From NCBI GenBank assembly GCA_034696485.1, contig JAQIWT010000002.1, positions 1 through 64,000 of the forward strand: a stretch of DNA of 64,000 nucleotides, in the 5' to 3' direction. Below the pieces are notes generated by a model. It saw nothing but the letters and a program-made list of their open reading frames with translations, made no database searches and was not told the DNA's origin. Below are positions 10,212 through 22,797 of the stretch, one piece after another (the stretch's first letter is position 1; every line of letters begins with the position of its first letter). Source of the stretch: Isohypsibius dastychi (lineage: Eukaryota > Tardigrada > Eutardigrada > Parachela > Isohypsibiidae). A program made the translations under genes and the position numbers.

Positions 10212-12885
10212 TTATTCTTCTTCGGCAGGTTCAGCCTTGACCTTCTTTTTCTTCTTCTTCTTGCCGGACTCTGGTTCATTTACAGCTTCTGCAAAGTCGA
10301 ACTTCGTAATATGGAAAATCTACCTAAATTCAACAAAAACCAACCTGCGGGAGCCTCGGGTGTTTCAGCGATTTCTTCGATGAGTTTCCTTTTTTTGCCA
10401 GTTTCATTAGCGGCTGCAAATGAAATCAGAAAATAAACAAGACATCATCAAGCAAGCCATTTCAACTTACAATGTCCATTCGTTACATCCGGTTTCATTT
10501 CCGGTTCATTGAACAATTTGTTCAGCTTCCCAGGTGCAGGGGATTGATTGAAGAAATCCGGCTCTTTCTTCATCGTATTATCATTTCCTCCCTGATATTG
10601 CCATACTTGACTGAAAACAACAACAAAAAACATTTCTTTCACAAATTCCAACATTTTCCATACTGCCGGAAGAGCCCACCTCTTATTCTGATATTTGTCA
10701 AATTTTTTCGGTCCACCACGTCCAGCTCCTCCCATCCGGCTGGACTCCATAGATTCCAACTGCTTAGATTCATATTCAAGATGAGCTAATAAAGTAGTTC
10801 CCAGATTTGTCGTCCGGGCATCTTCTCCTTCCTCAAGCGTATCAATCCTGGTGCACAGGGCTGCTTTACAAGCGACTTTTCTGGCCATCTGCAAAATTCA
10901 ATTTCTAACAACCATTCAATAAAGTAAGAGATCGGACATGAAACTCCTACCTTTCCCTTATTTTTCGTGCTACTCTGATTGACCAATTTGGCATGATAAA
11001 TCAGACCATACTTTGGTGTGTCGTGCTTCTTCTTCAAAGCACGGAAAAGAGCCTTCTCGGCTCCCAGGATCTGAATTGTCGAAGCGGGATGTTTGGCCAA
11101 ATTCATAAGGGAACCTGATAAAAAAGCACTTTTAAACAAAAAGAAATCAGTTTCAGACCAGCAGCTCCATACCGGCGTGGCTGATAAGTCGCGCACCAAC
11201 AAGTTCGCCCAATAATGTGGTCAGGTTGGGAGCAATAGCGGCCATTCGGTTTCGAAGGTATTCATCCAATGCCGCTCGATTGTCTTGCATTCCAATAATC
11301 TAAAAGCGAAATAAATTCCTCGAATTCACCCTCAAAATCTTCTACCTCAGAATTCAGTCGATTCGAGAAGCATCTTACCATATCGCAAAGACCGTTCAGC
11401 CCCTCCATATCCTCATCCGAAATTTCCGTACCCATCGAAATACCGGCAGCTTCTTTCACACGTTGTTCCAAATCTGCGGGAAGAATATCCGACAAATCCA
11501 TCGTAATGGTGGCTGTTCGTCTTCCTACAACTCAATTCCAGTCATTTCGGTTCAATTCCTGGGAGCAAAACACATTTCCCGTACGTGAAATATTAATCAG
11601 AAATATAAATCAATATCGTTCACTCAAGTGAATCAGTCTGTTGCAATGGATTATTTTGTCATCAGATCATTTAATAAAGCTAGTATTTCAATATCCGAAA
11701 TAGTATTACTGTACCTAGTCTCTTAACGGTTTTGATGTAAGCAGCGTGGTCCTGGACAATCGTGCTCAGTTCAGGGAAATGCCATCCATACCACTCCCTG
11801 CACCTCATGATATAATTGTTCAATTCCTTGTCCAATTCATCGAGCAAGGCTACAAACAAACATCATCAAAACACAAAATAACACGAAAACCGAACAGTCA
11901 GCTGAAAACTGAAGCTCAATAACTTACACACAGCCTGGATGACCATGATATCAATCTTGTCGCCGCTGAACTTCAGTTTATAGCGGGATAATCTGAAATC
12001 CAACAATTTCAGTTAAGAACAGAAAAATTACCTACAAAAAACTATTAGTATTCTGCTATTCAGAGGTAGTGACGAAGTCATTCTTCATTAAATTCAGTCT
12101 CCACTTGTGTTATGCATCATAAAAAGCCAAAGAAACCACTCTGAAATTAAGAGAAACCTTAGCTTACCCGTGAGCAAGACCGAGGGACATCGCAGTGTTT
12201 TCTCGCTCGGAAAGCTCTTCGATCAGGTTGTTCTGCTGAGTTCTTATGCATCGCATCAGTTCGGATATGGAGGCATTGGCTACACAGGTTATGTCGAATT
12301 TATCCTGTGTGAAAAGAACATTTTAGACCATGGCGAGAAAAGTACACGGAAAACGCACCTTGATAGCTTTTCCCAAAGCCGCATCAGCGACAGCCAGTTG
12401 CTGATGAGCATCATCCGCAATGATTTTTTTCAGAACTTTCTTCAGCTTCTTTCCCACTTTGCCTTCGACCGCCGCAGTAGCAGCTGAAAGTCACCAAAAC
12501 AAACGGTTAATAATTTCTGCTGGCAAGTCGACAGCTTTTCATCTGATTTTACCGCTCATGGCATCTTCCGTGGTTTTGAACTTGTAGAAGTTCTGAAGGG
12601 ATAATCTGCCGAATTCAGAGGATTAGTATCAAAACTCAAGCTGCACTTGCACAACCAAATAATTAACCGAAGAACTCACATGCTGCTAGCTTTATCAAAC
12701 GACTGGAACTCATCGTATAGATCGTCAACTTGCTTCAGTTTCTTCTCATCCAGAACCTAGGATATGACACGGTTGAGATTTCCTTTTTTTTAGCAAAATT
12801 CAATGCGACAAACAGAGAATTCGTGAAAGGACAAACTCACCTTAAAAACGGCGTACCCCGTCGAGGTCTCGTACAGGACCAACAT
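10212..12885 (-). CDS. NOP58: NOP58, box C/D snoRNP core protein
   Basis: Core protein of box C/D small nucleolar RNPs that guide 2'-O-methylation of rRNA in the nucleolus. The start at 12885 gives [15 protein letters not shown], the typical NOP58 N-terminus. Following exons give a conserved NOP5/NOP56 coiled-coil part ([20 protein letters not shown] and [18 protein letters not shown]). Next comes the Nop domain: [90 protein letters not shown]. The tail is lysine-rich ([10 protein letters not shown]) and ends [15 protein letters not shown]-type sequence after the Nop domain and the KKE tail favour NOP58 over NOP56. The stop TAA is embedded in AATAAA. It is head-to-head with UFL1 across 470 bases. 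Confidence 0.94.
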
Positions 12886-13355
12886 TCTTCACCCACAACT
12901 CTGATATCAGTAATCCGAACGACAAATTAGATTCGTCCCAGGTTTCTTTTTATCAACAATCAGAGATGCGAGTCTCCCAAAAAGAGGATGACACAATTCA
13001 CCGCAAAAGTTCGAGCAGACGATTTGGCTGCACTGAAATTTCGCAATATCCAAACTTGATCTGAAATCGTTCAGTGCCAGCTCGTAAAATATACCCGCAC
13101 CGTCTGCGTGGTCGTTTACTGCCTGAGTATGAGTAGGTCGTACCGAACCGACGGTTTTAGCCAGTCCGATTCCGCTGTTTCATAGCGTAGTGAGCGGGTG
13201 ATAACAAAACCGACGCGGTTACATTTTGATTGATTATGTTTACCGCATCGCTAAATCAGCTGGGCAAAAAGAGAACACGTTGCTGCTGTATCTTGAAAGT
13301 TGCAGATTTTCGGAATTTCGGACTTAACCAACCAGTTCAATTTTAAAGAATCATC
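12886..13355. promoter_or_regulatory. Bidirectional intergenic promoter between NOP58 and UFL1
   Basis: 470 bases separate the two start codons, which diverge. No TATA box is evident on either side, and the stretch is rich in CG dinucleotides compared with flanking introns. That it acts as a shared promoter is inference from geometry. Confidence 0.5.
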
Positions 13356-16164
13356 ATGTCGGGAGGAACCTGGGAAGAAGTACGGCGATTGGCCAGTGAC
13401 TTCCAGAAAGTGCAGCAAGGGAGTGCAGCTCAAAGGTATTGTTTTCAGAACTCAGTTAAATTCGGAATTAGTTTTGGAACTATTTATTAGTTTTGGAACT
13501 TGATACGTAGAATGTTTCATTTTCTTCGACGCGGAGTTTTTGCCTGACTTTGTTGGAAATCTGTAGAACGAATTGGTTTTTCCAGGCTTTCCGAACGGAA
13601 CTGCATCGAAATTGTCACCAGTCTCATGAAAATGAAATTGTTGGATGTTGTTTACACAACAGATGGGAAGGAATATCTGACTCCACAACATCTCATGAGG
13701 GAGATCCGAGATGAAATAATCGTTCATGGTGGAAGAATAAACGTCGTTGATGTTGCGCAGGCACTGAGCGTGGATCTCAGCCATGTCGAGAATGCCGTCA
13801 AGGATCTCGTCAAAAGTGATTCCAGCCTGCAGTTTGTTCTCGGCCAGCTCATCGATTTGTAAGGCTTCAAGCGTAAAATCAGAAATAGAACGTGTTGTGA
13901 TGACAATTGAGAATACTTTAATTCGTAACTGTACATACATTTTATCGAAGATAAATAAGTTTTGGTTTGTAAATTGTAACTCATGTCTGCAAGCTGTGTA
14001 TTAAAGTATTATGGAGACCGGAAGTACGTAGTTTCGAAGACAACTTTGAACTTCCAAGGACCTTTTTCCTAGCGTTATTTCTATTTTTACGACTTCCTTG
14101 TTTTAGGGATTATGTTGCGTCGCTGGCGGATGATATGAACGAGCGCCTTCAAGAGAAAGGAGTTTTGAATATTTCCGATCTTGCCGTGGTTTTTGATCTT
14201 CCCGCTGAATTTCTCCTGAATATTGTGAACGATAACCTTGGGAAACGGATTCATGGTCAGCGAGATCCCAATAATTCTCGAGTACTTCTGACAGACTGGC
14301 TAGTTGCTCGTCATCGCGCAATTTTGCGTGGGTCATTGAATGCATCTTGCCGACCTGTGGCGATTCAATCGCTTGTTAAGGAATTCGCTTTGAATGAACG
14401 ACTGACAGCAAGTGAGTTGAATTTTGGATCCAAAACCAGTTCTCTGTTTATACTTAATTTTTTTTAGTTGTGGTTGAGGAACTTGTTCAAATGGGAGAAA
14501 TTTCCGGAACACTTTCCGGTCAGGGAAGAAAAGACAAAGCGACGTTTATTCCGCATGTTTACGCTGTTGCCCAAAATGACTGGATTGAATCATTTTTCAA
14601 GTCGAACCTCTACATAACGTATGATTCATTGAAAAAACTGGACATCTCTGAGCCGAAACGATATCTACAAAATCGTTACCAATCTTCCCCAGTAACTTTC
14701 CTCGGATCTTCCATGGTGTCCAAATCCATCCTGGACCGCGTTGAGGGTGGCCTGGAAGATGTCAGTAATTCTGGATCTTGGACAGAAATATCCAGTTTAC
14801 TGCCGGGAGGAATCGATGATAACGATATCGCGGAAATAATGGAGGATTTGGTCAAAACTAAAAAGGTTAAGGATCTACGGTTGTTAGAAGATCGGTTCGC
14901 TGTTTCGGAAAAGATGATTGAAGAATCGAGAAAGATATTTGATGGAAAGATCGAAGGTGCGGCGGAAGAAGAAGCCAGTAAGCAAGCAGCGCTTATTCTG
15001 GCCTCAGCTGGAAAAGGAAAGAAACCGGAAGTGACTGAAAATCGTCGCAATCAACAGGATGACGACGATGAATCAATTCCAGCTTCCAAATCAAACCGGA
15101 AGGCGGAAAAGCAGAAGAAAGCTTCGAAAGCGACTAACAAATCGGGAAAGAACCGGAAGGACAGCGAAGAAGAAGAGACTTCCGGTGCACCAGTCCCGAG
15201 TTTCCTAACCGTCCCCGCCATTACAGTCGAGCTGCAGAAAATGTTTGAGGACGCGGTTTATGAGGTTTTGAATGCGGTCGCCATCATTATCCATCCTGAT
15301 CTTATCGGTAAATATCGGCGAGTTCTGGATGAAAAGGCAAAGACTGTTATCGATTCATCCATGTCTGACCGGAAGGGTTCCCATAGAGCTGTTCAGGAAC
15401 AAGTATCTGCGAATGTTTGGCTTATGCGGCTGTTTTGCAAAGGAATTGAGCAGTTCCCATCAGGTTTGTTTGAACTCGGCTAAAATATTTTGCATCTTGA
15501 AAGAAATATTTTCTTACAGAAGCTGACCGGAAGTTGCTTTATAAGCATCTGTTGAGGAATGTTGGTTCGGAGATTCTGAATCCTTTGCTGTACTTCGTTT
15601 TGGAAGATGTCGGCATCGCTTATGAAAAGAAAGAATTGACCAGTGATGTGAGGCTTTTAAATTAACATTGAGATCTTTAAAATTCAGCCTTCATTTTAGA
15701 GCCGCGGAAAATTTATTTCCAAACTTCCGGAGCCACTCAAATCTGACTTCGAAAAATGCAACACAGCGTCAAATGGCGACAACGTCGAAAACTTCGATGA
15801 CCTTCTGACCAACTTGCTTCAAAGCGATTCAATCGGAATGCCGGTGAAGAAAGCGGACAAGAAACGGGAAAGTCAAATCAGTCAAGAGCATAAAGAGCAG
15901 ATACTTCGTGTGCTTCCGGCATCTCCCGACATGGCCACTGCTTTGAGGTTAGCCTGCTTGGCTTTGTTCCAGAATAAGACGGGATTCCCGTTGGATGCAC
16001 CGGGCAGAATGGTTCCTCAGATTTTGAGTATCATCAAGAAAGATTTGCCGAATGACCAAGTGGAGCTTCTGGAATCTTGTAAAGAAAAAGTTCAGGATCA
16101 AAATATTTCTCATGAGGAACTTCGTGATTTAATCACTCGACTTACGAATTTGGCTCGTGTTTGA
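13356..16164 (+). CDS. UFL1: UFL1, E3 UFM1-protein ligase 1
   Basis: E3 ligase scaffold for attaching UFM1 to targets, acting mainly at the ER with DDRGK1 in known systems. The protein starts [17 protein letters not shown] and continues with the family-typical [32 protein letters not shown] and [14 protein letters not shown]. The middle has [10 protein letters not shown] and a lysine/glutamate-rich low-complexity segment (about residues 400-460). The C-terminal part ([46 protein letters not shown]) aligns in order with metazoan UFL1. About six exons; the largest spans roughly 14468-15464. Length near 750 residues is close to the usual size. There is no RING or HECT domain, as expected for this family. 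Confidence 0.95.
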
Positions 16165-18045
16165 ACTTTTTCGGTTGTAATCTGTAAGGTTTAAAATTGG
16201 TGTTTCAATCGAAAGAGTTGTCGCTAACTGATTTAATTGGCCGTTTTATTAGCGGGTTTTTTATTACCTGCCGCACAGAGGCGGGCAGGTAAAGTTGAAG
16301 CCCAGAGTCTGCGATCTTGAGAACGGCCTGTTTCAGTCTCGATTTCAAGATAACAAGAATCGCAGTCTTGTTATCTTTCTAAACTGGGCTCGATCTAAGG
16401 CTCGATTTAAGTCGAGGCGTGATTGGGTAGGGTAACCGTAGAGTAACTGGAGTAACTGTAGAGTGGTACCGGTAACTGCAGGAGTAACTGTAGAGTAGCT
16501 GCCGAGGCCTACTGCTAGAGGGCCTACTACTACTCCCTTCTCCTTCACCAGGTCCCGTGCATGATGTCAAATTCAAAATTATCTGAAAATCGTTTCAAGA
16601 ATGTTTTGGCTTTTTTAATTGCTAGCGTGATGTACCCTTTTGGATTTCCAAACAGCTACTTTCGTCTTTTATTCAATAAGTTTTTTCATGTTTAATGATT
16701 GACTTGTTTTTTTGTTTGTTTCTTTTTATAATAAATGATTATGCAGCAATATCGCCAGTTTAGAATCATTGCGGCGGGGGGCGGCAGTCTTCTGAAAGAA
16801 GCTGACGACACACGACGCGCTCTCAGAAACTAGATCGACTGTTAAAAGTTTGTTTTTTTTCGAGACATTTGAAAGAAATAAATCTTCAGCAAATGAAAAA
16901 TAATTGAACATTGCAATTGCCAAAAACTAGCATATTGAGCTTTTTGAATCTGAGTTGCTAATACTGAAAGAAAAATATTATTTCAGTCAGCAAAACCGTT
17001 GAATTAAATCTACAAAGTTGTTAGTTAACGTCACATTTAAAATTAAATTAAGAATCAAATTTTTTCTTGACGGATTTTTAAACACATTCAGTTTTGGTCA
17101 ATGCTGAACACGGTGAGTTCCCTAAGTAAACTACATAAGGTAGAAAGCTTCAGTGTATCGCTAATTAAAAAAATCATGATTATTCTAGAGCATTTTCGCC
17201 TTGCGTTGATGCTGTCGTGTTCAGGATTCTGTCGTTATTTTGTTAACATCCCATTCAGCATTTCATCTAAAGTAGTTTATATTCTCAATATCTAGACAAT
17301 GATCGCGGCAGGTAATATTCGTAGGCGAGTCGAATATTATTAAATGTCTTAGAGACAAATTTAATAGTATTAGTGCGAGACTAAGAAAATATGGGACCAG
17401 AAAACTTAGGAAGTCTAGACAAACGTTAGTTTTTTCGCCGAGCCTCGTTTGCGTGGATTGAAGATCAGTAATCGACTGAAGTCTGTTTTCTTGAATTAGG
17501 CCGATGATTTATTATCGATAGCATGACGCTAAGAAGATGTCACCGGAACAGATTTTTTTGGAGTTTCTCAAAGTGGTGAAAATATACAAATATTTGTTGT
17601 CAGAATAAACGTTGGCGAGGAAAAAATAGTGTACATGTAGAATTGTGGTACTGTATTATAAAGAAATTCCAGAATGCAATGCTTTGCGAGTTTATATCAA
17701 AAGCGAGAGCAATTAAACAGGTAATGAAGTATTTGATATTCTTTGATCAAATTTATTTTTTCCAAAGTTATAGAACCAGCAAAAATTTCAGACAGACTGC
17801 TACACCAAAATTAAAATCCACTAAAAGATAAGTCAGCACATCGGGGAAAACGTACACTTTTTTATTACTGCTGCATTCTTGCGCACGAGGTAAGCATGCC
17901 ACCGAAACTTCATAGCGGCGACTTGATTGACTCCCATTTGTTTACTTTTATCAAAACATTTCGACACTCCACTTCCCAAATTTCTAAACTTTTCTCAGCT
18001 CCTCGACTTCCGTAATACTTGTCCGGTGCATTGTTTTTCTCGATC
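16165..18045. other. Long intergenic region with hairpins and short repeats, no gene seen
   Basis: About 1.9 kb without a supportable exon. It holds a perfect 11-bp hairpin at 16347-16377, a cluster of GAGTAACTG-like repeats (about 16438-16500), and two neighbouring hairpin-forming stretches near 17310-17370 (TAATATTCG...CGAATATTA, then ATTAAAT...ATTTAAT). The final part should contain the promoter of the SLC25 gene. Confidence 0.5.
16347..16377. repeat. Perfect 11-bp inverted repeat (hairpin)
   Basis: AAGATAACAAG at 16347-16357 is mirrored by CTTGTTATCTT at 16367-16377, with a 9-base loop. It lies about 180 bases after the UFL1 stop, so it may fall in its 3' UTR. Function unknown. Confidence 0.75.
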
Positions 18046-20162
18046 ATGGATTTCAATGGGGTAACATCGCTTCAGCAGATCGTCGCGTCTTCAACAGGAG
18101 CCATGCTGACATCTCTTTTCAGTAAGGATTCTTCCCACACGCTAAATCAGCTGTTTATATGTCCGTACTTCATCGTACTGCCTTTTTTTCTTCAGCAACG
18201 CCAATGGACGTCGTTAAAGTTCGTTTGCAGAGCCAGGTGAAGGGAACTCAAGCTGTTGTTTGTAACACGTATTGTACTGGACTCATTGACCATGTTTGCG
18301 CCTGTCAGAATTCCGCGGTGGTTGCTTCAACGGAATGTCTGGCGGCGAACCCTCGCATATCCACTCCACGATTTACTGGCGCTATTGTACGAAACAGATC
18401 ACCAGGAATTGTGTGAAATTAATTTTCTTTTCACGAACAGGACACGCTTTTGAAGATCTCTCGTCAGGAAGGAATACGCTCGCTATGGGCAGGACTACCT
18501 CCAACCCTGTAAGTCAATTTGATTACTCTTCATATTTAGAAATCCGTATTATCTCATTTGTAATATTGGAATAATATTTTTAAATCATGGAAATTAATGT
18601 GATGCCTCACAATCGTTTGAAAAGGTCGATTGAACGTGTAATTGTGTAAAATTTGTTATTTGCCGTTTTGTTCGAACAAATCGCCAGATCTTCATTTGAA
18701 CATATCATTTATTAGCAGTTACGTCACTATAATTTGCCATCATGATTTTGAGGATTTAACTGGTAATCAATTATATTTCAAATGAAGATCCACGATTTCT
18801 TCGAACAAAACCGCTAAAATTATTTTTTTCACAATGATATATTTCCGGTCGGTTTTCAGACGATTGTGAAGTGTACATTAATTTCCACGATTTACAAATA
18901 TTCATCACAATATTTTCTTCTTTTATCTGTGAGAAAGAACACATGATCGTTTTAATTAAATTATTCAAATTTTGTTTCTCGTTTTCGTTTTTCAAATTTT
19001 TCATAGTCTTCTGGCTTTTCTCCGATTTATGTCTCTTCGATCATTGTTACGTACAAACCTTTTTCATTGACAGGGTTATGACAGTACCCTCCACAGTTTT
19101 GTATTTCACGATGTACGAGTACATCAAGGGTCTGTTGAACAAGACGAAATTCAAGGATTATTCAATAGTTCCCATTGTTGCCGGTGCTGTTTCCAGAGGT
19201 GTGAGGCCCTTAAAAAATATAGTTCTGTGTCTATTTTATTCAAGTATGTTTTGATTTTTACAGTGTGCGCAGTCAGCTTGGTTAGTCCGGTGGAACTCGT
19301 GAGGACGAAGCTCCAATCAGAGAAACTGAGCTACAGATGTAAGCGATTTTGCTTTTCCTTTTTTGGATCCTGTTCAAGTTTTCTTTCCTTTCAGACATTT
19401 TCAAAGCGGTCAAAGTAACCGTGAAAAAAGAAGGAATTCTTTCGCTTTGGAGGGGTTGGGGTCCAACGGTGCTACGCGACGTCCCGTTTTCGTGTAAGTG
19501 AAAAACCTCGAAATATCATAGTTCCTGTTTTGTGTTCATTCTGTTTTCTGTTTCATCACTTAATTTTTTCCGATCCTGTCTGTGTTTTTTTATGAACATT
19601 TATAACACTTAATTTTTTTTCATTTATTTTGATTTGATTTTGTTTTTTATTTATAATGTTTAATGTTATTTATTTTTGATGTTTTCATTATGATATTATT
19701 ATTTTATTAATTTCCGTATCTTCATGATTTCTTTTCTGTTTTTCAGGTATTTATTGGCTGAGTTACGAAACGAGCAAAAAGTTCACCTTATCTCGTCTTC
19801 AGCAGACCGAACTTCCATTATTCTGTTCGATAATTTGCGGTGCCACTTCCGGCACAATCGCCGGTGTCATCACATTACCATTCGACGTTGTCAAAACACA
19901 TCGTCAAATTGAGCTGGGACAACTCCTTTCATCGCAGCCAATAAGAAAAGAAGCTTCCACAACGTTGGCTTTGTTGACGGATTTATACCGGTCCAAAGGA
20001 ATCGCCTCGTTATTTTCCGGAATCGGTCCTCGGATAGCCAAAGTAGCACCTTCTTGCGCTATTATGATAAGCAGTTACGAATATTTGAAAAGCTACTTCA
20101 GGAAGAGGAATATTTCTCAACGCGAAGATGTCGCGCCTGTTCAGAACTTTTTGTCTGACTGA
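18046..20162 (+). CDS. SLC25A39: SLC25A39/40-type mitochondrial carrier
   Basis: Inner mitochondrial membrane carrier of the SLC25 family; the 39/40 branch imports glutathione into the matrix. Three carrier signatures are present: PMDVVK, PVELVR and PFDVVK. The first is assembled across a splice (SLF then TTPMDVVKVRLQSQ). Further family marks are SLWAGLPPTLV, LYFTMYEYIKG and SLFSGIGPRIAKVAPSCA. The loop after the first helix has a cluster of cysteines (CNTYC, then CAC) plus the block GLIDHVC that is typical of SLC25A39/40 and not of most carriers. The C-terminus is short and soluble. Introns are small except one of about 560 bases holding a foldback repeat. Confidence 0.92.
18607..18869. mobile_element. 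Foldback (MITE-like) element in an SLC25A39/40 intron
   Basis: The left arm (about 18607-18701) and right arm (about 18776-18869) are imperfect reverse complements. The outer ends are TCACAATCG and CGATTGTGA. The inner arms GTTTTGTTCGAACAAATCG and CGATTTCTTCGAACAAAAC match with few differences. The middle is AT-rich and has no coding capacity. The element sits wholly within an intron. Confidence 0.7.
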
Positions 20163-20508
20163 TTTTCCCTCTTGTGATCTTTCGATATTCTTTCGGCCGG
20201 AAATGGGTTTTTACATTTTATTATTTGTATTCTTGATGTTAAAAAAACAGAAATGTTCTTTCCGAAATTATTTTGTTAATGTGAGCTCCGCCAAATGATA
20301 ATCAAGGTTGAGGTAACAGCAAGCGCGTACCACTATTCTGACTTTGCGAGCAGCTCATGGGCACAATGAACCAAAATAGTAAAATGCTGGCATTCTTCGC
20401 TCAATCAAGCTGGGCAGAAACCATTGCACTTTTCATTTTCTATTTTCAACAACATTTCTTGAGAGTCCTGGTGATTTCTTGTTCACCTCTTTCATTTCTG
20501 TACCTAAT
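20163..20508. other. Intergenic, nothing identified
   Basis: The 3' flank of the carrier gene and 5' flank of the BTB-kelch gene. No element recognised. Confidence 0.35.
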
Positions 20509-22797
20509 ATGGATTGGCCCGCTAGACTTAAGATCCAGAGTGGTGGGGAGTCGTACATCAAGTTGTTTGTGCCTGATGCCATTGAATCTTTGAAAATTCT
20601 CCGTGAACATTGCCAGTCGAGTTTGGAAAACCAGATCATTCTTCGCGATGGAGGAGAAGATGGAAAGGACATAGTGTGTTGCAAAAGTTATCTCCTCCGA
20701 ATCAGTGGATATTTCCGATCTTTTGTGGAACGTTGGAACAACGATGAAGCAGACTCAGTTCCTGAAATCAAGCTGGAAAATATTCCACTTGACGTAATCA
20801 AAAAGTGAGCATGATTCTGCTTTCGTTGTTAAATACCTACGTACAAGAGAATTATTTTTCTCATGTCTGATTTTTAGTTTGCTCGAGCTTGCTGCGACTG
20901 GATTATTGGAAATGAGGGGCCACAGTGACCTTTCGACCCTCGTTGGTGCTGCGAACTTCCTGGAGATGACAGACCTTAATGACCGCTTTTCTAAACTGAT
21001 TCAAAAGGAGATAAAAAATGGCAACACCTCTGTCATTTTGTGGTGCTATATGATTCCGGAGGAGTACCATGGCTATGTTGGCCTGAGCGGGAAAGTTTCT
21101 GGATTGGTCAAGGCCAATTTCGAGTATATGCTTGCGACGTGTTGTGAGCAGTTGATGGACTTGTCTGGGAAGCAGGTATAGTTGTCAGTTGTTTTGGTAA
21201 AATGGCTAACGTAGTTTGGTTTTTGTAGTGGTTGGACCTTGTCTCCGATCCTGAACTCTTCGTTGTCTCAGAAGATGTACTTTTCCGGACGATTTGCCGA
21301 TGGGTTGCTATCGATCTCTTGGAAAGGTCTGCAGACTTCTTAGCCCTGGCCAAGCATATTCGGGGTGGTTGTTTGTCGAAGAACGTGTTGGCAGAGTTTC
21401 GGAATGCATCGTCAATCCCTGCTGTCGTTCGCTTGTACATCGCGTGTATCAACGATTCGTTCGAACCCAAGCCACGTGAGTACCTGCTGTTCTTACTAGC
21501 TGTTAGGTTGACCAGAACGTTGTTGTTTCAGGAACAGTCGAAGTGGTGGGATTCTTTCCGTGCGAAGAATTTGGTGACTTTAGAGCCGGAAAATTGCTGT
21601 GTCATGACCCATTCGCTCGATCTGAAGGAGCGGTGTCTTCGGCCATCGTACTCAACGCTGCCATCTTTTTGACTCGAGCTCGCTGTGTATCTCCTTCGAA
21701 AGTCGTTTGCTTGTTTGAAGGTTACGTGAAGATTAGACTCCGGAGGCTAGGAAATCCAATTCATAAAGAATGGATCCCGCGGGTTGCACACGGAATTCCG
21801 TACACTTATATCCAAGTACCGGGATGTAAGTTTTCTGTCCTAACTCTAACGATAAAGAATATAATACCGGACTGTGATTTATAGCAGTGGAATCAACATA
21901 TCTTGATGGATTTCTTTATTTGGCTCGGTTTAACCGTGATACTCGTGAGCACGATTACTACAAAGTCGACTGTACCGACAAGATTTGCAGCGATGTGAGC
22001 AAGATGCGTGATGTACCAGATCACCTTCGTAACCATGATCCTACGCTGATTGGACTTGCCGGAAAGATCCATATATTTACCAGGAAAGCTCGTGGTACAT
22101 ATGACCCTAGGAATGAGGTTTGGTCGGTTGGTTTACACATCACACCTCCCTTCGAAGAATATCCGAGAAGTTGTTGCATTGGCCCTGATGGGATGATATA
22201 CATAAACCGTATGTTCCAAGCTCGACCAGCTGCTGTATGAAACGGATGACCTTTATCTTTCAGTAGACGGCAAGACCAAGCTGTGGATTTTCAATGTAGC
22301 CACTTCGGAGTTTCGCGTCAGCGGTAAGATCCAACTTTAAATTTACACCAAATTTCATCTAGCTTCGTCAAATTTACTGTAAACTTCATGAAACGATTTT
22401 TTCAGCCGCCTGCACTGAACCGATCCAGAAGATTCTGAATGTCGATAACAAGATCGTGTGTCTAGTCTCCACCAAGGAATATGCATCGTGGGTCTACGAT
22501 CATGAGAACGATTTGTGGACAAGTCGCCAGAAAATCCCCTTCGCTTGGTGGATGAAATTCCGGGCTGTACCTATTCGGCTGCTGGCCTCTTCTTCGGAAG
22601 GAGATGTCCTTCCACGTAATATCATAAAACGTCAACGACCGTTCAGAGAAGAAGAGGATGAGGAAGAAGAAGAGGAGGAAGAAGATGATGAAGAAGAAGA
22701 GGAGGAAGAAGATGGTGAAGAAGAAGCGGAGGAAGAACCTGAGGAAGAAGATGATGAAGAAGAAGAGGAGGAAGAAGAAGATGAAGAAATTTCTTGA
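20509..22797 (+). CDS. BTB-BACK-kelch-like protein with a long acidic tail
   Basis: Probable adaptor for a cullin-3 ubiquitin ligase, by family analogy. The first ATG is at 20509 (MDWPARLKIQSGGESYIKLF); the frame is open slightly upstream without an ATG. The BTB part includes DIVCCKSYLLRISGYFRSFV and LELAATGLLEM. The BACK-like part includes SEDVLFRTICRWVAIDL. Next come kelch-like repeats of weak consensus (DGFLYLARFNRDTREHDYYK, CIGPDGMIYIN, KTKLWIFNVATSEF). The last 55 or so residues are almost pure Glu/Asp, encoded by a GAA/GAG/GAT microsatellite. About seven exons. A decayed copy of its kelch part lies just downstream. The kelch assignment rests on the pattern of repeats, not on a full six-blade count. 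Confidence 0.8.
22640..22795 (+). repeat. GAA/GAG/GAT microsatellite encoding the acidic tail
   Basis: A run of purine-rich triplets, nearly all Glu or Asp in frame. Open frames on the other strand and in other frames (poly-Ser, Lys/Arg-rich) are shadows of this repeat. Confidence 0.9.
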
